32,993 nucleotides of DNA from Gammaproteobacteria bacterium (lineage in GTDB: Bacteria; Pseudomonadota; Gammaproteobacteria; Granulosicoccales; Granulosicoccaceae), in assembly GCA_020444765.1 (NCBI GenBank), contig JAGRHW010000004.1, positions 1 through 32,993 of the forward strand. Direction: 5' to 3'. Both the position numbers and the translations under genes were made by a program. Below, piece by piece: positions 1-7,742 of this stretch. A model generated the notes under the pieces. That model was not told where the DNA came from. It saw only the letters and a program-made list of their open reading frames with translations, and searched no databases. The first letter of the stretch is position 1; each line of letters begins with the position of its first letter.

Positions 1-141
1 GTGATGTACAGCGAGATCCGGCCGCGGAAGTGGGCGGCCGGCACGGCGCTGGTGATCCTGGCCACGCTGGGCAGCGCCCTCTATCCCGCCTGGAAGGCCA
101 CGCGGCTCGCCCCCGCCGAAGCAATGCGGTTCTTCGAATGA
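1..141 (+). CDS. FtsX/MacB-type ABC permease, C-terminal end only
   Basis: Frame 1 is open from the window edge to a TGA at 139-141 and encodes the last 46 residues of an integral membrane permease. The tail contains a hydrophobic segment followed by the pattern YPAWKATRLAPAEAMRFFE, which is the usual C-terminus of FtsX/MacB/LolC-type permeases, proteins that couple to LolD-like ATPases for lipoprotein or macrolide export. The 5' part lies outside the window. The stop overlaps the next start (ATGA at 138-141), so the two were translationally coupled. Base composition is GC-rich (42 of the first 60 bases are G or C), unlike the genes from about 700 onward. It belongs with the first half of the next gene and may derive from another genome. 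Confidence 0.75.
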   Translation: MMYSEIRPRKWAAGTALVILATLGSALYPAWKATRLAPAEAMRFFE

Positions 142-1265
142 CAGCGTCTGCGCCCCAGATCCAGGTGAGCGGAGTCACCCGTGTCTTCCGGCAGGGTGAC
201 GTCGAGGTCCACGCGCTGCGGGGCGTCGATCTCACCATCCAACCGGGGGAGTTCTGCGGGCTGGCGGGTCCTTCGGGCTCGGGCAAGACCACGCTCCTCA
301 ACCTGATCGGGGCGCTCGATCGCCCCACGTCGGGATGGGTATCCGTCTCCGGCCACCGGGTGACGGACATGGACCGGGGCACGGCCGCGGACTTCCGCCT
401 CGATCACATCGGGTTCGTGTTCCAGGCCTACAATCTCGTCCCCGTGCTCACCGCCTACGAGAACGCGGAGTTCACCCTGCTCCTTCGCGGTGTGACGCCC
501 GAAGCGCGCCGCGCGCGCGTGCTCCCGCTTCTCGAACGCGTGGGACTGGCCGCCGAGGCGGATCGGAAGCCGCATGAGCTCTCCGGCGGGCAACAACAGC
601 GCGTGGCCCTGGCCCGGGCGCTGATCAACCAGCCCGAGGTGATCCTGCTCGATGAGCCCCTGTCGGCGCTTGACCCTTTTCTGCGCACCCGCATGCGCGC
701 CGAGCTGAAGCGGATTCAGCAACAACTCGGCATTACCTTTATTCATGTCACCCACTCCCAGGAAGAGGCCTTCGCGCTGTCCGACCAGGTAGTGGTTATG
801 AATAACGGCGCTATCGAGCAGGTCGATCAGCCGATCGCCATCTTCAGCCGTCCGCGCACGGGCTTTGTCGCCAGTTTTATCGGTGGGCACAACATTATTG
901 AAGGCCGCCTGAGCGAACAGGGCTTGCAGTATGGAGAGAAACGCCTGATTGCAGTCAATGAAAATCTACAGAGTGACGCCCAGCAACGTGCTGCCGTCTC
1001 CCTGCGCTGCGACCATATTCGTATCAGCCCGCAACCCTTTGACACAGCCCAGCCCGACCCGCTCAAGGTAGCCTCGGTGGAATACCAGGGCAGCTATGTG
1101 CATGTGAGTGGTCAATTCGACGACGGCCTCCGCCTGTCGGTGTTTCAGAACGACGCCGACTATCTCAATGCGCCCCTACAACCCGGGCAGGAAGCCTACG
1201 TCGGCTGGCATCCTGCCGATTTGAACCCGCTTAAACCCGAACAGCATTTTGCACCTAGCGCCTAA
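138..1265 (+). CDS. Chimeric ABC ATPase: LolD/MacB-like first half, PotA-like second half
   Basis: A 375-residue ABC ATPase with a complete motif set: Walker A GPSGSGKT (44-51), Q-loop Q96, signature LSGGQ (148-152), Walker B VILLDE (168-173), D-loop SALD, switch His about 206, then a C-terminal regulatory OB-fold (TOBE-like) region. Residues 1 to about 150 read like LolD/MacB ATPases (short EVHALRGVDL start, GALDRPTSG, FQAYNLVPVLTAYEN). From the LDEPLSALDPFLR stretch onward it reads like PotA of spermidine/putrescine importers (ITFIHVTHSQEEA, FIGGHNIIEG). GC content falls from about 70% (241-300) to about 55% (901-960). The ATG at 138 overlaps the preceding permease stop. The second half fits the importer genes that follow; the first half fits the permease before it. 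A real recombinant would be unusual; a misassembly at conserved ATPase sequence is an equally good explanation. Confidence 0.85.
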   Translation: MTASAPQIQVSGVTRVFRQGDVEVHALRGVDLTIQPGEFCGLAGPSGSGKTTLLNLIGALDRPTSGWVSVSGHRVTDMDRGTAADFRLDHIGFVFQAYNLVPVLTAYENAEFTLLLRGVTPEARRARVLPLLERVGLAAEADRKPHELSGGQQQRVALARALINQPEVILLDEPLSALDPFLRTRMRAELKRIQQQLGITFIHVTHSQEEAFALSDQVVVMNNGAIEQVDQPIAIFSRPRTGFVASFIGGHNIIEGRLSEQGLQYGEKRLIAVNENLQSDAQQRAAVSLRCDHIRISPQPFDTAQPDPLKVASVEYQGSYVHVSGQFDDGLRLSVFQNDADYLNAPLQPGQEAYVGWHPADLNPLKPEQHFAPSA

Positions 1266-1296
1266 CCCCAACCCCTTCAACCTGGAGAAAGCGAAC

Positions 1297-2637
1297 ATGA
1301 ACCCGGATGACGAAAACGGCCTGACCACCCCCGCCAGCAAGGACGATATTGCCCCAACCACAGCCGACAACCCCGCCCGCCGCCGCTTTATCAAAACCGC
1401 CGGTGCCGTCGGCGGCGCGGCCCTGGGCTCCGGCGCCATCACCGGCTTTCCGATGATCTGGGCGCAAAACATCAAGAATGTCACCCTGCGCCAATTCGGC
1501 ACCGGGGTATCCAACCTCAACGATATCGCCCAGAAAGCCAAAGAGGATCTCGGCATCACCCTAGAACTGACCGCGCTGGATTCCGATGCGGTTTCCCAAC
1601 GCGTGGTGACCCAACCACGCTCTTTTGATATTGCCGATATCGAATACTGGATCTGCAAGAAAACCTTTCCTGCCGGCACCATGCAGGCAATGGATACCTC
1701 GCGCCTGAAGAATTTCGACAAGATTTCCCCGCTGTTCATAACCGGCAAGCTGAGCGAAGACGCTGAAATTGCCCAGGGCACAGCACCGCATACCGTCGGC
1801 TTTGTCGAGGGCAAGGATTCAACCGTCTTCGCCAGCGAACCCACGCAATGGATGACACTGATCCCGACAATCTACAACGCCGACACCCTGGGCATCCGCC
1901 CTGACCTTGTCGGGCGCCCGATCACAAACTGGCGCGATATCATGGATCCGGCCTTCAAGGGCAAGACCTCGATTCTGAACATTCCGTCGATCGGCATCAT
2001 GGACGCGGCCATGATCTGTGAGTCGATGGGTGAGATCGATTATGGCAACAAGGGCAATATGACCCGCGATGAAATCGATCGCACCATCGAGCTACTCAAG
2101 CGCGCCAAGGCCGACGGCCAATTCCGCGCGTTCTGGAAAACCTTTGACGAGTCGGTGAACCTGATGTCTTCCGGCGAAGTGGTCATCCAGTCGATGTGGT
2201 CTCCCGCAGTGGCCGCCGTGCGCTCCAAGGGCATCCCTTGTAAATACCAGCCATTGGAAGAAGGTTACCGCGCCTGGGGCGGTGGTATCGGCCTGGCCAA
2301 GCATCTGTCCGGCCTGGAACTAGATGCCGCCTACGAATATATCGACTGGTATCTGTCCGGTTGGGTCGGCGCCTACCTGAACCGCCAGGGCTACTATTCC
2401 GCGGCGCCCTCCACCTCCCAGCAGTATATGTCCGAAGATGAATGGGGCTACTGGATCGAGGGCAAACCGGCACAGGGCGATATCCTCAGCCCCGACGGGA
2501 AGGTCATGGAAAAAGCCGGCGCCGTGCGCGATGGCGGTTCCTACTGGGGGCGCATGGGCGCGGTTGCCTGCTGGAACTCGGTGATGGACGAAAACAAGTA
2601 CATGGTTCGCAAGTGGAACGAGTTCATCGCTTCCTGA
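1297..2637 (+). CDS. Tat-exported PotD/PotF-like solute-binding protein
   Basis: This 446-residue periplasmic binding protein of the spermidine/putrescine family should capture a small cationic or amino-acid-like solute for the downstream permeases. The N-terminus carries a twin-arginine signal, RRRF at 28-31 followed by a hydrophobic Gly/Ala-rich stretch ending near WAQN (about residue 55). Export would thus be in the folded state by the Tat system. An upstream in-frame TTG at 1249 exists, but the ATG at 1297 is preceded by GGAGA at 1284-1288 and gives a normal Tat leader, so I chose 1297. It lies 31 bases after the ATPase stop and 58 bases before the first permease, with a hairpin in that gap. 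The exact substrate cannot be read from sequence; polyamine is the family default. Confidence 0.85.
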   Translation: MNPDDENGLTTPASKDDIAPTTADNPARRRFIKTAGAVGGAALGSGAITGFPMIWAQNIKNVTLRQFGTGVSNLNDIAQKAKEDLGITLELTALDSDAVSQRVVTQPRSFDIADIEYWICKKTFPAGTMQAMDTSRLKNFDKISPLFITGKLSEDAEIAQGTAPHTVGFVEGKDSTVFASEPTQWMTLIPTIYNADTLGIRPDLVGRPITNWRDIMDPAFKGKTSILNIPSIGIMDAAMICESMGEIDYGNKGNMTRDEIDRTIELLKRAKADGQFRAFWKTFDESVNLMSSGEVVIQSMWSPAVAAVRSKGIPCKYQPLEEGYRAWGGGIGLAKHLSGLELDAAYEYIDWYLSGWVGAYLNRQGYYSAAPSTSQQYMSEDEWGYWIEGKPAQGDILSPDGKVMEKAGAVRDGGSYWGRMGAVACWNSVMDENKYMVRKWNEFIAS

Positions 2638-2676
2638 CCCCGCGTCCCAACAAAGCGGGGCGCAAACGTGCCCCGC
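2638..2676 (+). promoter_or_regulatory. Alternative GC hairpins between binding-protein and permease genes
   Basis: CCCCGC at 2638-2643 can pair with GCGGGG at 2655-2660, and the same GCGGGG can instead pair with CCCCGC at 2671-2676. No T-run follows, so it is not a classical terminator. Such hairpins after binding-protein genes commonly protect the upstream mRNA end and give excess binding protein over permease; that role is inferred here. Confidence 0.5.
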
Positions 2677-2695
2677 CTTCACCCGGAGAAGAACC

Positions 2696-3553
2696 TTGAC
2701 CCGTTATCTGCCCGGCAACCCCAGTTATCTACAGGTCACGCCCCTGGCGCTGGTGATCCTGCTGTTTTTGCTGTTCCCGGTACTGACCATCGTTGTCGTC
2801 AGTTTCTGGGATTACGACGCCTATCGCCTGCTACCTGATTTCATTCTGGAGAATTACCAGTTTCTTCTCAGTTCAGACGTGACCTTAAAGGCCTACCTGA
2901 AGACCTTTTTCTACGCCATCACCACCTGGGCGATCACCCTGACCCTTGGCTTTACCATTGCCTACTACCTGGCGTTTTACATCCGCAGCTCGCTGCTGCA
3001 GGGGATTCTCTTTGTGCTCTGCACCGTCCCCTTCCTGACCTCCAACATTATCCGCATGATTTCCTGGATCCCCCTGCTCGGGCGTAACGGCCTGGTCAAC
3101 TCGGCACTGCTGGAGCTAAAGCTGATCGACGCGCCAATCGAGTGGCTGCTGTATAGCGATTTTGCCGTCGTCCTCGCCTTTGTACACCTCTACACCTTGT
3201 TCATGGTCGTGCCGATCTTCAACTCGATGATGCGCATCGACCGCAACCTGATCAAAGCGTCCATCGACGCCGGTGCCAGCAGCCTGCAAACGATCTTTCA
3301 GGTTGTGGCGCCGCTGTGTAAATCCGGCATTGCCATCGGTTCCATCTTCGTCGTCACCCTGGTGATGGGGGATTTCATTACCGTGAGCCTGATGAGCGGC
3401 GGCCTCAGTGCCTCGGTTGGCGTATTGATCCGTAACGAGATCTCGCTTCTGCAATACCCAGCCGCGGCCGCGGGCGCCGTTGTCCTGCTGGCCACCGTGT
3501 TGGTCATGCTCAGCATCATGTTCCGCTTTATCAACATCAAAAAGGAGCTTTGA
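2696..3553 (+). CDS. PotB-like ABC permease
   Basis: A 285-residue inner-membrane permease of the binding-protein-dependent transport family, about six hydrophobic segments (first at residues 17-38, last near the C-terminus). The cytoplasmic EAA-type loop appears as IKASIDAGASSLQTIFQVV, the site that contacts the ATPase. The start is TTG at 2696, supported by GGAGAA at 2684-2689 with a 6-base spacer; no better ATG lies upstream. It is the first of a PotB/PotC pair and its stop is immediately followed by the second permease, with the ribosome binding site of that gene inside this one. Length is normal for PotB. Confidence 0.88.
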   Translation: MTRYLPGNPSYLQVTPLALVILLFLLFPVLTIVVVSFWDYDAYRLLPDFILENYQFLLSSDVTLKAYLKTFFYAITTWAITLTLGFTIAYYLAFYIRSSLLQGILFVLCTVPFLTSNIIRMISWIPLLGRNGLVNSALLELKLIDAPIEWLLYSDFAVVLAFVHLYTLFMVVPIFNSMMRIDRNLIKASIDAGASSLQTIFQVVAPLCKSGIAIGSIFVVTLVMGDFITVSLMSGGLSASVGVLIRNEISLLQYPAAAAGAVVLLATVLVMLSIMFRFINIKKEL

Positions 3554-3555
3554 AC

Positions 3556-4398
3556 ATGGCTGCTCGTAATACAGAAAAACGCAAGCCTGGGTTCATTCCG
3601 CTGAGCATCATCTTCGCACTGTTCATTCTGTTTTTGTATGGCCCCACCGCGACCATCGCCATCCTGTCTTTTCAGGGGCCACAGGGCGGACTGACTTTTC
3701 CCATGAATGGCATCTCCCTGCACTGGTTTGGCCAGCTGTTCGAAAAACAACAGGTGGGCGATTTTGCCGGCTCGCTGCGCCGCTCACTGCTGCTCGGCTT
3801 TGCCGTGATGATCTGTACCGCGCTGTTTTCCCTGCTGGCCGGGCTCGCCTACCGGCGCCCTTTCCGTGGTGGGGATATCTTGTTCTATTTAACCCTGGTC
3901 AGCCTGATCCTGCCCTCGATCCTGATCAGCCTGGGCATCGGCATTATGTTCGACCGCCTGGGGCTTTCGCCAGCCTGGTATAGCTCCGCTTTCGGCGCGC
4001 ATCTGACCTGGACCCTACCCTTCGGCCTGCTCATCATGTTTGCCGTATTCAACCGCTTCAACAAAAGTTACGAAGCGGCCGCAATCGATATGGGCGCCAG
4101 CGCCTGGCAGTCCTTTCGTTTGGTGGTATTGCCGTTGATTCTGCCCAGCCTGATCGGCGTCTGCCTGTTCGGCTTTACGCTCTCCTATGACGAGTTCGCC
4201 CGCACCCTGATGAGCGCCGGCACCTTCAACACCCTGCCGCTGGAGATCTACGGCATGACGACCAACGTCACCTCACCGGTGCTCTATGCGCTGGGCACCC
4301 TGACCACGGTGTTCTCCTTCATCCTGATCAGCTGCGCGCTGGTGGCCATCTGGCTGGTGCGCAAAAGCCGCGCCCGTAAACTACCCACTGGAGCCTGA
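3556..4398 (+). CDS. PotC-like ABC permease
   Basis: A 280-residue second permease of the importer with about six membrane segments. The EAA loop is clear: YEAAAIDMGASAWQSFRLVV followed by LP. A TTG at 3550 overlaps the previous stop, but the ATG at 3556 sits eight bases after AGGAG (3543-3547) and is the better start. PotC-type proteins pair with PotB to form the translocation channel energised by the PotA ATPase. The racemase gene begins five bases after its stop, so all belong to one transcription unit. Confidence 0.88.
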   Translation: MAARNTEKRKPGFIPLSIIFALFILFLYGPTATIAILSFQGPQGGLTFPMNGISLHWFGQLFEKQQVGDFAGSLRRSLLLGFAVMICTALFSLLAGLAYRRPFRGGDILFYLTLVSLILPSILISLGIGIMFDRLGLSPAWYSSAFGAHLTWTLPFGLLIMFAVFNRFNKSYEAAAIDMGASAWQSFRLVVLPLILPSLIGVCLFGFTLSYDEFARTLMSAGTFNTLPLEIYGMTTNVTSPVLYALGTLTTVFSFILISCALVAIWLVRKSRARKLPTGA

Positions 4399-4403
4399 AT
4401 ATA

Positions 4404-5132
4404 ATGAAAATACGGGTCATCAACCCCAACGACAGCGACGCCATGCGCGCGATGATCGCCACCAGTTGCGCAAGCGTGGCCCTGCCGCAGGCAAGTATCG
4501 AAACCGTCTGTGCCGGTGCCGGCGTGGCGAGTGTCGAAGGCTTTTACGATGGCGCCCTGGCCAGCGCCGGCGTACTGCGGCAAATCCGCCTGGGCGAACA
4601 ACAGGGCTGCGACGCCTATCTCATCGCCTGTGCCGATGACACCGCCCTGCACCCGGCACGCGAGTTGGCCGATGGCCCGGTGATCGGCATAGGCGAAGCG
4701 GCCATGCACACCGCCAGCCTGCTCGGTTGCGGCTTTTCCATCCTCACCGCGCAGCAAAAATCGGTTCGCGTCCTGGAACGCAACCTTAGAGAATATGGCT
4801 TGCAGGATCATTGCCTCGGTGTTCACGCCTTACAAACGCCAGTGCTGGACCTGGAACAACACCAGGACCCGGCACACTTCGACACGCTGGTATCACACGC
4901 TCGGCGAGTACTGGAGCAAGACACTTCCGAAGTACTGGTTCTGGGCTGCGCCGGGCTGAGCCCCCTGCAGCCAGCCTTGCAACAGGCGCTGAATACCCCC
5001 GTGATCGACGGTGTCCGGGTCGGCCTGCTGATGCTCGAAGCTCTGGTTCGCGCCGGGCTTAAAACCAGCAAAAAATCCACGTATGCCTTTGCCGGCACTA
5101 TCGCGAGATCGTCTCGAACTGTTTCCGGATGA
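4404..5132 (+). CDS. Asp/Glu/hydantoin racemase family protein
   Basis: A 242-residue protein of the aspartate/glutamate/hydantoin racemase superfamily. The two catalytic cysteines expected for cofactor-independent racemization are visible: C76 in YLIACADD and C182 in VLGCAGL, with the start MKIRVINPN typical of hydantoin/allantoin racemases. It would interconvert stereoisomers of a hydantoin, allantoin or amino acid. Being the last gene of an ABC importer operon, it probably acts on the imported compound, which suggests that the importer may not be for polyamines. The last dozen residues after KSTYAF are not recognisably conserved. Which substrate is used cannot be decided from the sequence. 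Confidence 0.8.
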   Translation: MKIRVINPNDSDAMRAMIATSCASVALPQASIETVCAGAGVASVEGFYDGALASAGVLRQIRLGEQQGCDAYLIACADDTALHPARELADGPVIGIGEAAMHTASLLGCGFSILTAQQKSVRVLERNLREYGLQDHCLGVHALQTPVLDLEQHQDPAHFDTLVSHARRVLEQDTSEVLVLGCAGLSPLQPALQQALNTPVIDGVRVGLLMLEALVRAGLKTSKKSTYAFAGTIARSSRTVSG

Positions 5133-5382
5133 TATCGCTGGGGCTGCGTTGTTCTGATTGTCCCATGGGACCTCGCACAGTTTTACCATAAAGCAAGACC
5201 TTAGTTCGGTACACCGCAACTGTCAGAGATTATAGATAGGCTTTTTTACATGACGCTCAAATAGACAGCATGAGATAAGAGGCCCGACAACCAACTCGGA
5301 GCGTATTCAATGCGAGTGTTATGAGGCCGCGACTGCCTCGATTTCCAGCAGCCATTTTTTTTCAAAATCCTGAGCCCTCGTC
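5133..5382. other. Gene-free stretch before the transposase element
   Basis: No convincing coding region is seen in the 344-base gap 5133-5476. This part is AT-richer than its surroundings. A 10-base string at 5249-5258 recurs inverted at 6633-6642 on the far side of the transposase gene, which may be chance or a further trace of a flanking repeat. The rest of the gap holds the left repeat described separately. Confidence 0.4.
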
Positions 5383-5406
5383 GAAATCCAAGACGAAATC
5401 CAAGAC
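5383..5406 (+). repeat. Tandem 12-bp duplication GAAATCCAAGAC x2
   Basis: Two perfect adjacent copies, 5383-5394 and 5395-5406. The second copy is the start of the left inverted repeat of the transposase element, so the outer 12 bases of that repeat have been duplicated. Confidence 0.9.
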
Positions 5407-5419
5407 ACCCACCATTTGA
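5396..5419 (+). repeat. Left inverted repeat (24 bp) of the RAYT element
   Basis: These 24 bases match the reverse complement of 6649-6672 with one mismatch (C at 5412, T in the other copy). The pair brackets the transposase gene. This layout is known for REP-associated tyrosine transposases, which lie between inverted REP sequences; whether copies occur elsewhere in the genome cannot be seen here. Confidence 0.85.
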
Positions 5420-5476
5420 CACCTCCCTGATTATGCAGTTATGGTTATCGCAGGCCAGATTCATGGAGGAATCGAC

Positions 5477-6448
5477 ATGCCAACCCCGCGCTCCCAACTG
5501 ATTTCCCTTGACGACACGCCCTGGTATCACTGCGTCTCCCGCTGTGTGCGAAGAGCTTGGCTCTGCGGTTTTGATGAACAAACCGGCACAGACTACGAGT
5601 ATAGGCGAGAATGGGTGGTAGAAAGACTCGAGTTACTTAGTCAGGTCTTTTCCATCGAGATAGCCGCCTTTGCAGTGATGAGCAATCACCATCATGTGGT
5701 GCTTCGCGTGGATGCCGAATCGGTAAAAACATGGTCGTTAGATGAAACCATAAAACGCTGGCACAAAGTCTACAACGGCACTTTCCTCAGTCAGAAATTT
5801 GCCGCCGGTTACAGCCTTTCAAAAGCCGAGTTGAGTATCGTCAAACGCGATGCGGCCGTCTGGAAAGAGCGCCTGATCAGCATCAGTTGGTTTATGCGAG
5901 CTCTGAATGAGCCTATCGCCCGTGCCGCCAATGTTGAAGATAACTGCAACGGTAAATTCTTCGAATCCAGATTCAAAAGCCAGGCTTTACTGGACGAGAA
6001 AGCCATACTCGCCGCTATGGCCTATGTAGACCTGAATCCCATTCGCGCAGGCATAGCCAAGACCCCAGAGGACAGCGAATACACCAGCATCAAGGCTCGC
6101 ATCGACAACCTGAAAGGAAGTACAAACAGCACTTTTCTGGCACCGTTTAACGGCGACGAGACAGACGCCAAAACTTCCGGCGTACCCTACCATTTGCTGG
6201 AATACATAGATTTGGTTGACAGGACAGGTCGGGCAGTGCGCGACGATAAGCGCGGCAGCATTGACAATGGCTTGCCACCCATTCTTCAACGGCTTGGTCT
6301 GGATAGTGCCGACTGGCTGGTCATTGCCACAGGGGTGGAGTCGTTGTTCGGCAACTGGGTAGGATCACCACGCAGGATCAATGAAGTCTCTGGTCATGTC
6401 GGCCAGCGCTGGATTTGCGCCTCTCAGGGTAGTCGGCGCTTTTTCTAA
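5477..6448 (+). CDS. REP-associated Y1 (IS200-like) transposase
   Basis: A 323-residue protein of the TnpA_REP/Y1 transposase family. Visible marks are the HUH metal-binding motif in MSNHHHVVL (residues 68-76) and the nucleophile tyrosine in AYVDLNPIRAG (Y183), the hallmark of this family. Family members nick single-stranded DNA at REP-type hairpins and are usually single-copy, host-maintained genes. The start ATG at 5477 follows GGAGG at 5465-5469 and gives the usual MPTPRSQLISL beginning; an upstream GTG at 5441 is less likely. The C-terminus (GQRW...RRFF) is of family type, so the gene seems full length. It is flanked by 24-bp inverted repeats and has no passenger gene. Confidence 0.9.
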   Translation: MPTPRSQLISLDDTPWYHCVSRCVRRAWLCGFDEQTGTDYEYRREWVVERLELLSQVFSIEIAAFAVMSNHHHVVLRVDAESVKTWSLDETIKRWHKVYNGTFLSQKFAAGYSLSKAELSIVKRDAAVWKERLISISWFMRALNEPIARAANVEDNCNGKFFESRFKSQALLDEKAILAAMAYVDLNPIRAGIAKTPEDSEYTSIKARIDNLKGSTNSTFLAPFNGDETDAKTSGVPYHLLEYIDLVDRTGRAVRDDKRGSIDNGLPPILQRLGLDSADWLVIATGVESLFGNWVGSPRRINEVSGHVGQRWICASQGSRRFF

Positions 6449-6648
6449 ACGAAAGCCCCTTTTTACAGCGGCACTTGTAGTGTCGTTTGAATTGCTGCAT
6501 TCGCTATGCGGATATTTTCCTTTAAATCGAGCCCCAAACTGCGCAGTTGCCAGAAAACCTGCATTTTTTTCTGATTTGCCGGACTACAACCTGTCTTTGC
6601 TACTAATTGTGATGGGAATTTAGGCTCAGGGCGAGCGTCATGGGTTAT

Positions 6649-6672
6649 TCAAATGATGGGTGTCTTGGATTT
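6649..6672 (-). repeat. Right inverted repeat (24 bp) of the RAYT element
   Basis: Reverse complement of 5396-5419 with one mismatch. Its last bases form the final seven codons and the TGA stop of the secreted-protein gene on the minus strand. Confidence 0.85.
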
Positions 6673-7212
6673 ATGCAGCGGACCATCATCTACCGGGACT
6701 GATTTTTTGCTTTTCGGTACACCTACGTGAGCGCGTCCAATACAGCGGGCCCCCAACGTATCACTGACCGAGTAGGAGATGTGATACACTCGCCCGTTTC
6801 CGTTACCCTGTCGCTCGGCCCGCAGTTGTACAGTGGCGTCACCGGCATCCTCATCCTGTGCATCCCAGTCAGTATTGCCATCCCCCGTACTGTCCAACGG
6901 CTCATCTTGCTGAATACATTGCACAGCAAACTCTAGCTGATCGCCTTCAGCATCGAAGACACCTAGAATATCTATGGATTGAAACTTATGGTTGGCCGGC
7001 CAAAGCGTGGAAGGACTGGCAATCCCTCCGGAACAGTCCGGTGTCTGATTAGCCAGAACCGGAGACGATACTCCAACACCGGTCAGGAGAGCTATGACAA
7101 TTAATACAATTTGTCCCTTCCTGATCCGGTGAATTAGCCCACGATTGTGAAAGAAACCTAATCCGCCAGAATATCCAAGGCGCTGAGTCCATCGCTGATT
7201 CAGTGATCGCAT
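6649..7212 (-). CDS. Secreted protein with LWPANHK-type domain, 3' end inside a repeat
   Basis: About 187 residues from the ATG at 7212 (GGAAG lies just upstream; an ATG at 7251 is also possible). A signal peptide is visible as a basic stretch RIRKGQ, a hydrophobic core, and a likely cleavage after PVLA. The mature part contains PSTLWPANHKFQSI, an acidic DAEGD loop, QDEP, LRAER...GNGRVYHISY and VDDGP. I recognise these as a domain seen in many secreted or surface proteins of bacteria, often with HYR/PKD-type repeats; its function is unknown to me. The predicted start leaves an unusually long region before the signal peptide. The C-terminus KSKTPII is encoded by the right RAYT repeat, so the native end may have been lost. 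Confidence 0.65.
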   Translation of the reverse strand: MRSLNQRWTQRLGYSGGLGFFHNRGLIHRIRKGQIVLIVIALLTGVGVSSPVLANQTPDCSGGIASPSTLWPANHKFQSIDILGVFDAEGDQLEFAVQCIQQDEPLDSTGDGNTDWDAQDEDAGDATVQLRAERQGNGNGRVYHISYSVSDTLGARCIGRAHVGVPKSKKSVPVDDGPLHKSKTPII

Positions 7213-7450
7213 AGTGCTTCCAGTGTGTCTGGGCGACACATCGGAATCCATGCTGCTTTATCATCCGTCGCCAGTAAAATTGCTTGCTATCAGAATAGTC
7301 GGCGACTGCGTTATATCCCTTGAGCTGAATAAATCCCTATACACGTCAATACAATTATTACAAGCAATAGCAATTAATTTGCTCAACGGGCTGGCTTTGA
7401 ATAAAATCGTTTTGTCAGTATTTACAGCACATCGTTGCCATTCCAAAAAG

Positions 7451-7621
7451 TCAGGCAAGAAAATCTCGATACCTATCGTTTTCAGGCAATGACGGCAAGG
7501 ACAATTTGTCCGGAACAGCCTCTGTCAGACTGAAACTCCCACTGCGGTGGTTTCCACTCACCCAAGCCAATGCAGAATAAACGACAAAGCAGACAAGCAA
7601 CTTGAGCAACAAGGTTTTCAT
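7451..7621 (-). CDS. Small exported or membrane-anchored protein, 56 aa
   Basis: A short minus-strand gene: ATG at 7619-7621, TGA at 7451-7453. A strong ribosome binding site GGAGG (7628-7632 on this strand) sits six bases before the ATG. The product starts MKTLLLKLLVCFVVYSALAW, a classic signal peptide or N-terminal anchor with Lys residues and a hydrophobic core, followed by a polar tail of about 35 residues rich in Ser, Leu, Pro and acidic residues. No family is recognised. It lies upstream of the secreted-protein gene on the same strand, about 240 bases away, so the two could be co-transcribed. Confidence 0.55.
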   Translation of the reverse strand: MKTLLLKLLVCFVVYSALAWVSGNHRSGSFSLTEAVPDKLSLPSLPENDRYRDFLA

Positions 7622-7742
7622 GGGATGCCTCCGGGCGGTGTGTCTGATTGAAACCGGTAACCATCATAACGCCGGAGGCCGAACGGAAAGACGAGAAAGT
7701 TTTTCAATTCACTGTGAAATATTCACCTGCAAGAGGCGATCG

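Larger units (their letters stand above)
5396..6672 (+). mobile_element. RAYT element bounded by 24-bp inverted repeats
   Basis: The unit consists of the left repeat (5396-5419), the Y1 transposase gene, about 200 bases without genes, and the right repeat (6649-6672). No target-site duplication was found at the outer edges, consistent with Y1 chemistry, which makes none. It could be a mobile unit or a stationary RAYT locus with its own REP pair. Confidence 0.65.

Noticed and set aside
81..890. Open frame of 269 codons on the minus strand opposite the ABC ATPase
   Set aside because: No family character, and the plus-strand frame carries all ABC motifs.
6381..6623. 80-codon plus-strand frame after the transposase
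   Set aside because: It overlaps the transposase 3' end, lacks a good ribosome binding site and shows no family character.
5249..6642. A second pair of 10-bp inverted strings (5249-5258 and 6633-6642) as outer ends of the RAYT element
   Set aside because: The left string lies outside and the right string inside the 24-bp repeats, so the geometry is inconsistent; a 10-bp match over these distances can be chance.
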